NCBI GenBank assembly: GCA_951801675.1
Contig: CATONX010000003.1
Coordinates: 115,535-179,534 of the forward strand
From: an uncultured Eubacteriales bacterium
Lineage (GTDB): Bacteria; Bacillota; Clostridia; Oscillospirales; Acutalibacteraceae
Length of the DNA stretch: 64,000 bases
Reading direction: 5' to 3'
Below the pieces are notes generated by a model. The model was given only the letters and a program-made list of their open reading frames with translations, was not told where the DNA came from and ran no database searches. Numbering within the stretch: the stretch's first letter is position 1; every line of letters begins with the position of its first letter. A program made the translations under genes and the position numbers. Shown piece by piece: positions 43,432-51,254 of this stretch.

Positions 43432-44400
43432 TCAGTCGATGGGACGGATGCGGAAACCTAAGGACTGGGCCAGTGCCCGGTCACCGTCAGCCGGGAAACC
43501 GGCAGTGGTAAGCATGTTGCCGGTGATAGCGGCATTCGCCCCCGCCAGAAAGGCGTCCTTCCCATGGTCAGCCATAGCGCCCCGGCCGCCGGCCAGCCGG
43601 ATGGCGCTGTGGGGTAGAAGGAACCGCAGCACCGCCACCGAACGAAGAAGCTCCTCCTGCGAGAGGGGCTTGTTTTTTTGCAGCGGCGTTCCGGGAATAG
43701 GGCTTAGCACATTAATGGGAACCGACCGCACCTGAAGCCGGCGCAGCTCGAGGCCCAGGTCGATACGATCTTCCATGGTTTCCCCCAATCCGAAGATTCC
43801 GCCGCAGCACACCGTCAGCCCCGCCTCCATAGCCGCAGTTACCGCGGCAAGCTTGTCGTCATAGGTGTGGGTGGTGCAGATGCTTGGGAAAAATCGCCGG
43901 GAAGTCTCCAGATTGTTGTGATACCGGGTGACGCCCGCTTCCCTTAACCGCGCAAACTGTCCGGCAGTCAGCAGCCCCAGCGACGCGCAGAGGGAGAGGG
44001 CCGTGCTTTTTTGAATCCGTCGGTACGCGTCGCACAGAGCGTCCACTTCCTCGTCGGTCAGCCGCCGCCCGGAGGTAACCACGGAAAACCGCAGCACCCC
44101 GTGTGCCGCCTGCTCCCTCGCTGCAGCCTCAATTGCCTCCCCGTCGAGCAGAGGATACTCGGTAACGGCAGTGGGATAATGGGCGGACTGGGCGCAAAAC
44201 GCGCAGTTTTCCGGACAGCGTCCCGATTTCCCGTTGAGAATGGCACACAGGTCGAAGCTGTCCCCGAGCATCTGTTTTCTCAGGGTGTTTGCTTCCTTTG
44301 CCAGCTCTGCGAGAGGCTGCCCGCTCAAAAGTAAAGCCTCCTCTTTTGTCAGTTCCTGTCCCGCTTGCACCTTGTTACGCGCTTCCTTGGCAAACGACAT
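43432..44400 (-). CDS. bioB: Biotin synthase
   Basis: BioB inserts sulfur into dethiobiotin by radical SAM chemistry. The 322 residues carry the 4Fe-4S motif GRCPENCAFCAQSAHYP and conserved downstream segments (CASLGLL, RYHNNLETS, CCGGIFGLGET, NVLSPIPGTP, RLAGGRG). The last corresponds to the Arg ligand of the 2Fe-2S cluster. GGAGG lies eight bases before the ATG. No other bio gene is nearby. The BirA-type operator upstream shows that it is controlled by biotin. Confidence 0.95.
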   Translation of the reverse strand: MSFAKEARNKVQAGQELTKEEALLLSGQPLAELAKEANTLRKQMLGDSFDLCAILNGKSGRCPENCAFCAQSAHYPTAVTEYPLLDGEAIEAAAREQAAHGVLRFSVVTSGRRLTDEEVDALCDAYRRIQKSTALSLCASLGLLTAGQFARLREAGVTRYHNNLETSRRFFPSICTTHTYDDKLAAVTAAMEAGLTVCCGGIFGLGETMEDRIDLGLELRRLQVRSVPINVLSPIPGTPLQKNKPLSQEELLRSVAVLRFLLPHSAIRLAGGRGAMADHGKDAFLAGANAAITGNMLTTAGFPADGDRALAQSLGFRIRPID

Positions 44401-44431
44401 GTCGATTCCTCCGTTTTAGCAAGATGCCTTT

Positions 44432-44486
44432 ATTGTAGAAAGAAAATCTCATATTGTCAACAATTATGCTGCAGCGCGGTTTACAA
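44432..44486 (-). promoter_or_regulatory. bioB promoter with BirA-type operator
   Basis: On the minus strand TTGACA (44455-44460) and TACAAT (44432-44437) are 17 bases apart. The -35 box lies inside the right half of TTGTAAACC-N15-TGTTGACAA (44454-44486). The left half equals the well-known BirA half site, and the right half matches its mirror in seven of nine bases, with the usual spacing. Confidence 0.85.
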
Positions 44487-44509
44487 TTTGCTGATTTGAT
44501 CTGATTCTG

Positions 44510-44538
44510 TTGCAAAAAAACGACATAGCGTCTATAAT
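44510..44538 (+). promoter_or_regulatory. Promoter of the membrane protein gene at 44588
   Basis: TTGCAA (44510-44515) and TATAAT (44533-44538) are 17 bases apart. Confidence 0.7.
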
Positions 44539-44587
44539 GAAAATAGAATGGTAACAGAAAATAACGGCGAAAAGGAGGAGAGGCAGG

Positions 44588-45004
44588 ATGAAGAAGCTCC
44601 AGGGAAAAGGACAGACGGCCGCTCTGTGGGCCGCGGCCGCAGCCACGATGGCGGCGATTGTGCTTATGGCGCTGCCTATTGGGGCGGTTCTGACCTTTGC
44701 GCCGAGCCCGGAAGAACGCATTGAGCGAAGCTATTCCTACTTCGATTTCGGAGTTCTGGGCATGTCGGGCAACGGCCTTCCTTTCCTGACCGCTTGTATG
44801 AGTGTCCTTCTGCTGCTCTGGGTGGTGTGGCATGCCGTCCGGCGCAAGAACCCGGGGATCGATGGGCGGTTGGTCAAGCTCCTTTCGGTGATATGTGTGG
44901 TCACTTCAGTCTTAGGCCTCTTTTTGCTCTCTTTTAGCCCGGTGGGCTATGGAATTTCGGCGTTGCTGGCGGTGACCAGCGTGCTGCTGTTTTTCACTCT
45001 TTAG
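44588..45004 (+). CDS. Small membrane protein with three to four helices
   Basis: The 138 residues hold hydrophobic segments at about 11-36, 62-82, 96-116 and 120-137. They are joined by short loops, one of them acidic (SPEERIERSYSYFDFG) and one basic (HAVRRKNPGIDGR). AGGAGGAGAGGCAGG precedes the ATG. It is divergent from bioB and followed by a strong terminator. I do not recognise the family. The placement next to bioB does not by itself suggest a biotin transporter: the sequence lacks BioY features. Confidence 0.75.
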   Translation: MKKLQGKGQTAALWAAAAATMAAIVLMALPIGAVLTFAPSPEERIERSYSYFDFGVLGMSGNGLPFLTACMSVLLLLWVVWHAVRRKNPGIDGRLVKLLSVICVVTSVLGLFLLSFSPVGYGISALLAVTSVLLFFTL

Positions 45005-45022
45005 GGTCTTGTTTTCCATAAG

Positions 45023-45068
45023 AAAATCCCCTGCGCAGGCAATAGACGCCTGCGCAGGGGATTTTTTG
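45023..45068. terminator. Bidirectional terminator
   Basis: AAAATCCCCTGCGCAGGC (45023-45040) pairs perfectly with 45048-45065, and TTTTTT or the mirror T-run follows on each strand. It separates two convergent genes. Confidence 0.9.
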
Positions 45069-45086
45069 TATCATCAGGGAAAATGG

Positions 45087-45737
45087 TCAGATACCCAGCC
45101 AATCGGTCATCTGCCCTAGATTGTCGGCAATCAGGAGATGAGGATAGCCTTCCATCTGGGTCCGGGTGGTGGTCCCGGTGAGCACGCCCACGAAGTCCAC
45201 CCCGGCCGCCTTGGCCGCCCGAGCGTCCACATAGCTGTCTCCCACATAAAGCACCTGTTCCTTGGGAAGGCCCAATATGGCGATGGCTTTGCTGAGCCCC
45301 TGAGGATCGGGTTTGGGTCGGTCAATGTCCTCAAATCCGACAATGACGTCAAAGGAATCGGCCAGCTGAAACTTATCCAGGCTTAAGAGGGTCCGGGCGT
45401 GGTTTTTGGAGGTGACGATGCCCAGCTTGCACCCGGCCGTCCGCAGCCGTCGGACGGTGTCGAGCGTGTGGGGGAGCAGGGAGGTCCCCGGCACCATCAG
45501 TTCATCCGCCTTGATCCGGTATGCCTCCCGGTATTCGGCGATGCGGGCCTTATCGTGACAGCCGGACATCTGCTCAAGAGAGTCCTCCACCGTCAACCCG
45601 ATGGTGCGGCGAATCACTTCGTCATCCGGAGGCGTGCAGCCCATTTTCGTCAGCGTGTGCTTATAGCAGGCGAGAATGGCGGGGCTCGCGTCAATTAAGG
45701 TAAGGTCAAAATCAAATAAAACCGCACGGTATTTCAC
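45087..45737 (-). CDS. HAD-family phosphatase (phosphoglycolate phosphatase-like)
   Basis: The 216 residues contain the HAD motifs: AVLFDFDLTLID (motif I, nucleophile Asp), LGIVTSKNH (motif II, Thr), a Lys in PKPDPQGLSKA (motif III) and VLYVGDSYVDARAAKAAG (motif IV). A helical cap lies between I and II. The substrate may be phosphoglycolate or another small phosphate. The GTG at 45737 is chosen because AGGAGG lies seven bases before it. An ATG two codons earlier would be too close to that site. Confidence 0.88.
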   Translation of the reverse strand: MKYRAVLFDFDLTLIDASPAILACYKHTLTKMGCTPPDDEVIRRTIGLTVEDSLEQMSGCHDKARIAEYREAYRIKADELMVPGTSLLPHTLDTVRRLRTAGCKLGIVTSKNHARTLLSLDKFQLADSFDVIVGFEDIDRPKPDPQGLSKAIAILGLPKEQVLYVGDSYVDARAAKAAGVDFVGVLTGTTTRTQMEGYPHLLIADNLGQMTDWLGI

Positions 45738-45925
45738 AAGCATTCCTCCTAAGCAAATCAGGCGTTTTCCCCATGATACCACACATCGCATTTCCCCGGC
45801 AACGGCAAAGCCTCCAAAATCGGGTCCCGCTGGTCTGCGGTTCTTCGGCGGGCCATCCCAAGGATGCCCCGCCCGGATCCTTTGGACGCTCTTTTGTATG
45901 GGGAACCAAATCGGGCTTTGGCCGC

Positions 45926-45954
45926 TTGCTTTTTCTTCGGCCTTGTTTTATAGT
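45926..45954 (+). promoter_or_regulatory. Promoter of the gene at 45978
   Basis: TTGCTT (45926-45931) and TATAGT (45949-45954) are 17 bases apart, 23 bases before the ATG. Confidence 0.6.
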
Positions 45955-45977
45955 GAAAGGAAAAAGGGGGCGGTCTC

Positions 45978-46421
45978 ATGAAGGAAACGGAAGCTGCGCT
46001 GTTAAAAAAAGATCCCCAGCTGGAAAGCCCTGCCCAGATGCTGCAGGTGCTGATGAAGGAGTACCAAATGGGAAAGGAGCCGCTTTCCCGGGCACTGGAG
46101 GTATCCCCGGCTTTTTTTGATGACATTCCCGCTTCTCTCGAAGCGCTTGCGCTGGAAAAACGAGGCCTGTTTCTGGGCAAACTGATGACCCTGCGCTACC
46201 TTCCCGTCATCCCGCCGGACGAGCGAAACCGCGGCGTACTCGACGTGCTGCTGCAGGATTACGGGCTTACCTATGACACTATCGCCGCCTTTGCCGGTAT
46301 ACCGGTGGAAACCCTGCGTGCCTTTCATAAGGACACCGGGCCGGTGGATTATGAGCAGCGCTACCGATTGGCTACCGTCCTGCTCTTTTTGCATTTTTTG
46401 CTCAAGCCCAAGGAGCAGTAG
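45978..46421 (+). CDS. Soluble helical protein of unknown function
   Basis: The 147 residues are almost wholly helical, with two stretches that resemble helix-turn-helix units: AQMLQVLMKEYQMGKEPLSRALEV and LLQDYGLTYDTIAAFAGIPVETLRAF, the second close to the form seen in Xre-like domains. So it may be a DNA-binding protein, but the match is weak. GGGGG precedes the ATG. A terminator shared with the convergent P-type ATPase gene follows. Confidence 0.65.
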   Translation: MKETEAALLKKDPQLESPAQMLQVLMKEYQMGKEPLSRALEVSPAFFDDIPASLEALALEKRGLFLGKLMTLRYLPVIPPDERNRGVLDVLLQDYGLTYDTIAAFAGIPVETLRAFHKDTGPVDYEQRYRLATVLLFLHFLLKPKEQ

Positions 46422-46427
46422 AAAACC

Positions 46428-46476
46428 AAACAGCACCCGGGAAAAAGGAAGGGGTTCCTTTCCCGGGTGCTGTTTT
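46428..46476. terminator. Bidirectional terminator
   Basis: AAACAGCACCCGGGAAA (46428-46444) pairs with TTTCCCGGGTGCTGTTT (46459-46475), with AGGAA/TTCCT inside. Confidence 0.9.
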
Positions 46477-46509
46477 ATTGTCAGGAATCTATACCGACCA
46501 GGCCCTCTG

Positions 46510-48891
46510 TCATCGAGCCGCCCGTTTTTCCCGGTGCCGCCGCCAACCTTCCTGTATGTTCCGATAGAGCCATTGGTAGAACCAAAAAAGCAGAAAACAA
46601 CCGGCTAACACCCCAGACAGAATCAGCGCAAGAACCGGCGTAAAGGTAGACAGGGAGAAAAAGTCCCGGAAAAAGACAAAGCAGATCATAAGCGCGGCGC
46701 AGATGCTGTAAAACAGCAGCCGGCGCAGCAGGTTGAAGGGGACGCACAGCTTATAAATCAGCAGCACGCCCGCGAAAGCGGTCAGCGCCACACAAAGGGT
46801 GGAAATCTGTTCTCTCGTCAGGGCAAAGGCCGGACCGAAGAGCATCACGCAAATGATCCCGGTCAGAATGGTGGCCGCCGTCGGAATGGAACGGGAGACA
46901 ACGTTTAGAATGAAGCTGCCCTTGATCCGGTCGTGATTGGGCTCCAGCGCCAGCACGAAGGAAGGATAGCCGATGGTCAAAGCGCTGACCAGGGTCAGAT
47001 GGATGGGAAGGAAGGGATACCGCATGGGCAAAAACAGAAAGATCAACGCCAGACAGATGGAATAAATGGTCTTGACGATAAACAGGGAAGCGGAACGCTG
47101 TAAATTGTTGATCGAGCGGCGCCCTTCCCGCACCACCTGCGGCATGGAAGCAAAGTTCGAGTCTAAAAGCACCAGCTGGGAGACGTTTCGCGCCGCGTCG
47201 TTGCCGGAGGCCATCGCCACGCTGCAGTCCGCTTCCTTTAGTGCCAGCACATCGTTGACCCCGTCCCCGGTCATAGCAACGGTATGCTTTTTCTTTTGCA
47301 GGGCCTGTACCATCTGCTTCTTCTGCTGGGGGGATACCCGGCCGAACACCGCATACCGCTCCACCGCGTCTTCAATGTCCTCCTGGGTGTGCAGAGTGGT
47401 GGCGTCCACATACCGATCCGCGTCCGGCAGCTCCACCCGCCTTGCAATGGTGGACACGGTGATGGGATTGTCTCCGGAGATGACCTTGAGGGTCACTCCC
47501 TGCTCGGCAAAATACCGCAGGGTGTCCTTGGCATCGGGACGGATTACGTCCTGAATGAGAAGCAGGGCCATGGGAGAAAGGCCTTCCGGCAGTTCCTTGC
47601 CGCAAAACCCGCCCTTCGCATAAGCAAGCAGAAGCACCCGCCCTTGGGCGGCCAGTTCCTCCAATGGATTTTTCAAATCTCCAAGCGCAGGAAGCACCAT
47701 TTCCGGCGCACCCAGCACATAGCTGCCTTTTTCCCCGAAGGAAGCGCCTGACCACTTTTTCTCCGAAGAAAAGGGAACCACCTGGGTGGCCTTTTCCGAA
47801 GCACGTCCGCCGTACCGCTTGGAAATGGATTGAAAGGTAGCAGTGTCGTCCTCCATCACGGCGCACAGAGCGGATAACGCCGCCTCCACGTCCTTTTGCG
47901 CAGCCCCGCAAACCGGCCTTACTTCGCTGAGTTCCATGGATCCCTCGGTGATGGTCCCGGTTTTGTCTAGACACAACACGTCCACCCGCGCCAGCGCCTC
48001 GATACAAGTAAGCTCCTGTACCATTACCTTGTGCTTGGCAAGCCGGATGACGCTGATGGCAAGCACTGAGCTTGTCAGCAGCACAAGGCCCTCCGGAATC
48101 ATTCCAATCAGGGCCGCCGTGGTGAAAACCACCGCGTGCTGCAGGGTATTTCCGTCCAAATTAACTTGGTTGTAAAAAAGTGCCGCCCCGATGGGAATGA
48201 TCGCAATGGAGACCACCAGGATGATCCTCTGCAGCGCGTTCATGATTTCCGACTTGGCCTTCTTGTGCTTTCGCGCCTCATTGGAGATCACTGCCACATA
48301 GTTGTCCGCTCCCACATGCTCTGCTCTCGCCCGGCAGCGGCCGTTGACCACAAAGCTGCCCGACAGCAGTAAATCTCCCGGCTTCTTGCCGATGGAATCG
48401 GACTCCCCGGTAATCAGCGATTCGTTTACGTCACAGGCTCCGTCCAGCAGGATGCAGTCGCAGATCACCTGGTTGCCGCGGGTCAGCTCCAGCACGTCGT
48501 CGAGCACGATTTCCTCCACCGGCACCACCGCCGTCTTCCCGTCGCGCACCACGCGGGCCCCGGCGGCGGACAGCAGGGAAAGCCGGTCGATGATGCGCTT
48601 GGCCCGGATTTCCTGAACGATTCCGATGATCAGGTTGCAGAACATGATCCCCATGAACAGCAGATTCTTATAAGACCCCACCAGCAGTACCGCCACTCCC
48701 AGGATGGTGATGACCAGGTTGAAGAGAGTGCAGACGTTGTCGCGGACAATCCGTGCCACTGACTTGGTGGGAACGGTGCTGTTGTGATTGACTAGATCAT
48801 CCGCCACCCGTGCGGCCACCTGCCCGGAGGAAAGTCCTTTGTGCGGGTCAGGGTGAAAACGGATGGGGTTTGGCTGCGCGGTTTCTTTCAT
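46510..48891 (-). CDS. P-type cation-transporting ATPase
   Basis: The 793 residues show the P-type order: actuator domain with LITGESD, membrane pair ending in GMIPEGLVLLTSSVLA, phosphorylation site LCLDKTGTITEGS, nucleotide-binding domain, hinge GDGVNDVLALKEADC and a C-terminal bundle of about six helices. The PEGL motif in helix 4 and the overall form match CtpE-like ATPases, which have been linked to calcium uptake in mycobacteria. The ion here is not proven. TAGGAG lies seven bases before the ATG at 48891. The upstream reading to 48993 runs through the promoter. Confidence 0.92.
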   Translation of the reverse strand: MKETAQPNPIRFHPDPHKGLSSGQVAARVADDLVNHNSTVPTKSVARIVRDNVCTLFNLVITILGVAVLLVGSYKNLLFMGIMFCNLIIGIVQEIRAKRIIDRLSLLSAAGARVVRDGKTAVVPVEEIVLDDVLELTRGNQVICDCILLDGACDVNESLITGESDSIGKKPGDLLLSGSFVVNGRCRARAEHVGADNYVAVISNEARKHKKAKSEIMNALQRIILVVSIAIIPIGAALFYNQVNLDGNTLQHAVVFTTAALIGMIPEGLVLLTSSVLAISVIRLAKHKVMVQELTCIEALARVDVLCLDKTGTITEGSMELSEVRPVCGAAQKDVEAALSALCAVMEDDTATFQSISKRYGGRASEKATQVVPFSSEKKWSGASFGEKGSYVLGAPEMVLPALGDLKNPLEELAAQGRVLLLAYAKGGFCGKELPEGLSPMALLLIQDVIRPDAKDTLRYFAEQGVTLKVISGDNPITVSTIARRVELPDADRYVDATTLHTQEDIEDAVERYAVFGRVSPQQKKQMVQALQKKKHTVAMTGDGVNDVLALKEADCSVAMASGNDAARNVSQLVLLDSNFASMPQVVREGRRSINNLQRSASLFIVKTIYSICLALIFLFLPMRYPFLPIHLTLVSALTIGYPSFVLALEPNHDRIKGSFILNVVSRSIPTAATILTGIICVMLFGPAFALTREQISTLCVALTAFAGVLLIYKLCVPFNLLRRLLFYSICAALMICFVFFRDFFSLSTFTPVLALILSGVLAGCFLLFWFYQWLYRNIQEGWRRHREKRAAR

Positions 48892-48921
48892 AATGCGGCT
48901 CCTATCGGCTGTAATATCATT

Positions 48922-48966
48922 ATTATACGCCACCCCGATGGGGCTGGCAAGAGGCCAACCCCATCG
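48922..48966 (-). promoter_or_regulatory. Promoter of the P-type ATPase with overlapping palindrome
   Basis: TTGCCA (48945-48950) and TATAAT (48922-48927) on the minus strand are 17 bases apart. GATGGGGCTGGC and GCCAACCCCATC (48938-48966) form an 11 of 12 inverted repeat that covers the -35 box. Confidence 0.7.
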
Positions 48967-49062
48967 ACGAAGAAACCGCCTGATCCCCTGCAAACGTGAG
49001 CGTGTCGTCGATCAAGCTGTTTGAAATTCCACCTGTGTCCCTTCTTATCTTTGCAGAAAAAG

Positions 49063-49099
49063 AAAAAAGCCCCGAAGCCGTAGCTTCGGGGCTTTTTTT
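49063..49099. terminator. Terminator at the end of the prophage late operon
   Basis: GCCCCGAAGC (49069-49078) pairs with GCTTCGGGGC (49083-49092), with T-runs on both strands. It closes the leftward phage transcript and marks the probable left edge of the prophage. The attachment site should lie between here and 48967, but its partner is outside the window. Confidence 0.85.
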
Positions 49100-49100
49100 G

Positions 49101-49388
49101 TTATTTGCTCTGCTTTTCGGCGTTGGGGTAATCGTAGGTTAAGGCCCTGGCCGAATCGGTGACTCCTGTAGTGGTGGGGTCGGTGACCGCATGCCAGATG
49201 CTCACCAGCACCGCCACTACCACCACCGGATTTTGCACCGCCTGCACGAACAGATTGCCTAATGCCGGCCAGGAGGACATGTCCTCCCAGTTGAGGCCGA
49301 AATAAGCCAGAATCGGCGCGAGAACAGATACGGCCACCTGCCACCAGAAGATGGGGTTTCGCAGCCGGATTTTCCAGTTGATGTTCAT
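49101..49388 (-). CDS. Phage holin, phi-LC3 family
   Basis: Holins form membrane lesions that let the endolysin reach the wall. The 95 residues start NINWKIRLRNPIFWW, a typical opening of this family. Two membrane segments (about 15-31 and 50-66) and the conserved DPTTTGVTDSARALTYD follow near the end. The ATG overlaps the stop of the previous gene (ATGA). It is the last gene of the lysis cassette. Confidence 0.92.
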   Translation of the reverse strand: MNINWKIRLRNPIFWWQVAVSVLAPILAYFGLNWEDMSSWPALGNLFVQAVQNPVVVVAVLVSIWHAVTDPTTTGVTDSARALTYDYPNAEKQSK

Positions 49389-49762
49389 GTGTTCTCCTTT
49401 CCGCCCAGCCGTTCGGTGGGCAGGTTCATGATGTCGTCAAATGCCTGTTTGCCGGTCCCGTTGCCGCCCAGGGCGGCGTAAGGCCGGAACAGGTATTCGA
49501 TGTTCTTCTTGTCGTTTAATGGGCAGAAGCCGAGCTGGGTGTAATACCGGTGGGCCTGATAGATACGGTCATGAAGGATAGCCTGCAGCCCGTCGCGGAA
49601 AGCTTCCTGCTCGGCTGCAATGGCTTCGCGCTGTTGTTCCTGTTCGGCTTTTTGAATCCCCAGCTTTCGGCGTACCCACATAAAGATAGCGCCCAGGCTG
49701 CCGGTAATCATCCACAGCAGCAGGTTTGGGAAAATCTCAGCCAGCCGGTCGATAACGACCAC
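49385..49762 (-). CDS. Phage membrane protein of the lysis cassette
   Basis: The 125 residues have one N-terminal membrane segment (about 12-30, LLLWMITGSLGAIFMWV), a charged coiled part (KAEQEQQREAIAAEQEAFRD) and a conserved end (IYQAHRYYTQLGFCPLNDKKNIEYLFRPY is the recognisable stretch, positions about 68-96). Proteins like this stand next to endolysins in many Firmicute phages and are listed as holin-like or lysis accessory. The start is GTG, three bases behind the endolysin stop, so translation is probably coupled. Confidence 0.75.
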   Translation of the reverse strand: MVVIDRLAEIFPNLLLWMITGSLGAIFMWVRRKLGIQKAEQEQQREAIAAEQEAFRDGLQAILHDRIYQAHRYYTQLGFCPLNDKKNIEYLFRPYAALGGNGTGKQAFDDIMNLPTERLGGKENT

Positions 49763-49765
49763 CGC

Positions 49766-50800
49766 CTATGCAAGGAGGACGCCGGCAGCAGGAACCCAGG
49801 AACAGATGCCGCCGTCTGCCCCCAGAAGAAGCTTGCCGTCGCCGATCTGGCTGACTACGTGGGTCGCGTCCTTTACCCAGGACGGAATCCGCTGACCGGT
49901 GGAATAGGTGTCGCAGGTAATGCGCACCCGGTCGCCTACCTGGATTTCCCGCGGAGTGTCACCCGGAAGGGTCAGCACTTGTCCGGCGTAAATGATATAG
50001 GGATCACAAATGCGGTTTAAGGCCGCAATTTCCTGCCAATCGATCCCCAGCTTCGCGCCGATTTTGGATAAGCTGTCCCCGGAAACCACCGTATAAGTAC
50101 TCCCGGCCGGCTGCGGCTCGGGCTTTGGTACCGGATTCGTCTGCCCGCCGGAAAGCTGCAAAATCTGTCCAGCGTAGATGGTGTAAGGTTCGGTAATGCC
50201 GTTGACCGCGGCGATGTCCCGCCAGTCGATCCCCAATTTTTCCCCGATGGCGGAAAGGCAATCCCCCGCCTGTACCGTGTAGGTGTCGCCGGAAGGGGCC
50301 GTGTTACTGCCGTCCAGCTCGTCCCGGCAGAGAGCAAGAAATGCCTCCCAGGCCCCGGTTTCCCGGATCGTCTGGGGGCAGTTTTTCCCCGACCAGTGGT
50401 TGTGCTGCACCACGTTTTCGATAGAAATGGAGTTGTCCTTCATCAGCTTCGCCACCAGCCAGGCGGCGTTTTTCTTCGTCTGCTCGAAATCACCGTCCGC
50501 ATTCACGCAAAGCTCGATGCCGATGGAGCGAAGGTTCCCGGTTCCGCTGCCGCCGTCGCCCGCGTGCCAAGCCTTTTCCTTGTCCGGGATATGGTGATAA
50601 ATTTCGTGGTCATCCACCGTGTAATGATACCCAATTTCCCCGTTTGCGCCGCCTGAGAGCCAGTTCGCGTGATTTTTGGCGCCGGCTCCTGCGGCCCGGT
50701 TGCCGGTTTCGTGGATGGTGATGTAAGACTTCGTGTAGTTCCCGCCCGGCCGGTTTGCATTGCTGGCCGGGATAATCTGTTCAATAATTGGTACTGCCAT
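49766..50800 (-). CDS. Endolysin: N-acetylmuramoyl-L-alanine amidase with two LysM repeats
   Basis: The enzyme cuts the bond between muramic acid and L-alanine at lysis. The 344 residues hold an Amidase_2 domain (about 1-160): zinc ligands are expected in YITIHETGN, GYHYTVDD and VQHNHWSGKNCPQ. Two LysM domains follow (about 172-215, TYTVQAGDCLSAIGEKLGID, and 234-277, TYTVVSGDSLSKIGAKLGID) that bind the glycan strands. A C-terminal SH3-like part comes last (VGDRVRITCDTYSTG). The two LysM units are close copies. GGAGG lies eight bases before the ATG. Confidence 0.94.
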   Translation of the reverse strand: MAVPIIEQIIPASNANRPGGNYTKSYITIHETGNRAAGAGAKNHANWLSGGANGEIGYHYTVDDHEIYHHIPDKEKAWHAGDGGSGTGNLRSIGIELCVNADGDFEQTKKNAAWLVAKLMKDNSISIENVVQHNHWSGKNCPQTIRETGAWEAFLALCRDELDGSNTAPSGDTYTVQAGDCLSAIGEKLGIDWRDIAAVNGITEPYTIYAGQILQLSGGQTNPVPKPEPQPAGSTYTVVSGDSLSKIGAKLGIDWQEIAALNRICDPYIIYAGQVLTLPGDTPREIQVGDRVRITCDTYSTGQRIPSWVKDATHVVSQIGDGKLLLGADGGICSWVPAAGVLLA

Positions 50801-50843
50801 AACGTTACCTCCTGATATAAATTAGGCGCGCCGTTTGGCACGC

Positions 50844-50972
50844 CTAGTCGGTGATTAAGTTTTCGCATCCGCAATCGATCAGGATTGTCTTAACCTGGAT
50901 TTTCAGCGCGGCGGGAACCTCCCGGTACGTCTTTGCCCCCTTAATGATGAGGGTCGCGTAAATCATTGCCAT
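50844..50972 (-). CDS. CD1375-type small phage protein
   Basis: This 42-residue frame reads MAMIYATLIIKGAKTYREVP and ends in TILIDCGCENLITD. Such short proteins are found beside the lysis genes of many Clostridia phages. GGGAGGTG lies eight bases before the ATG. The start lies three bases before the stop codon of the neighbour at 50975. The function is unknown. Confidence 0.8.
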   Translation of the reverse strand: MAMIYATLIIKGAKTYREVPAALKIQVKTILIDCGCENLITD

Positions 50973-50974
50973 GC

Positions 50975-51250
50975 TTATACACCTCCCGTCAGCATATCGT
51001 AGAGCTCCACCAGCGCCAGCATGGTATTGACGCTTTCGGTTTCCAAAGCGGTCAGCCTTTCTTCGGTCGTTTTTGCTTCGGTGTAGTTAGGGTCTGCGCT
51101 CTGTGCCGCGAGGGTAAGCAGCTCCTCTCGCTTGTCGTCGGTCAGGCGTCCTTCCGACCACAAAATGTTGATTTTCTCCTCCATAGAGGACAGAATATAT
51201 TGTCCGCGCTCAATCACGCGAATAAGAATATGGATAAAGTTGTCTGACAT
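50975..51250 (-). CDS. Small phage protein between fibre and lysis genes
   Basis: The 91 residues are helical (MSDNFIHILIRVIERGQYIL, then LTDDKREELLTLAAQSADP and TEERLTALETESVNTMLALV), with no membrane segment. TTGGAGG lies nine bases before the ATG at 51250. It is tightly packed between the structural gene at 51255 and the CD1375-type gene, so it is part of the late operon. It may be an assembly factor. No family is known to me. Confidence 0.75.
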   Translation of the reverse strand: MSDNFIHILIRVIERGQYILSSMEEKINILWSEGRLTDDKREELLTLAAQSADPNYTEAKTTEERLTALETESVNTMLALVELYDMLTGGV

Positions 51251-51254
51251 AAAA

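Noticed and set aside
48967..49062. Prophage attachment site at the left edge
   Set aside because: A left boundary is likely here, but the other end lies outside the window, so no direct repeat can be shown.
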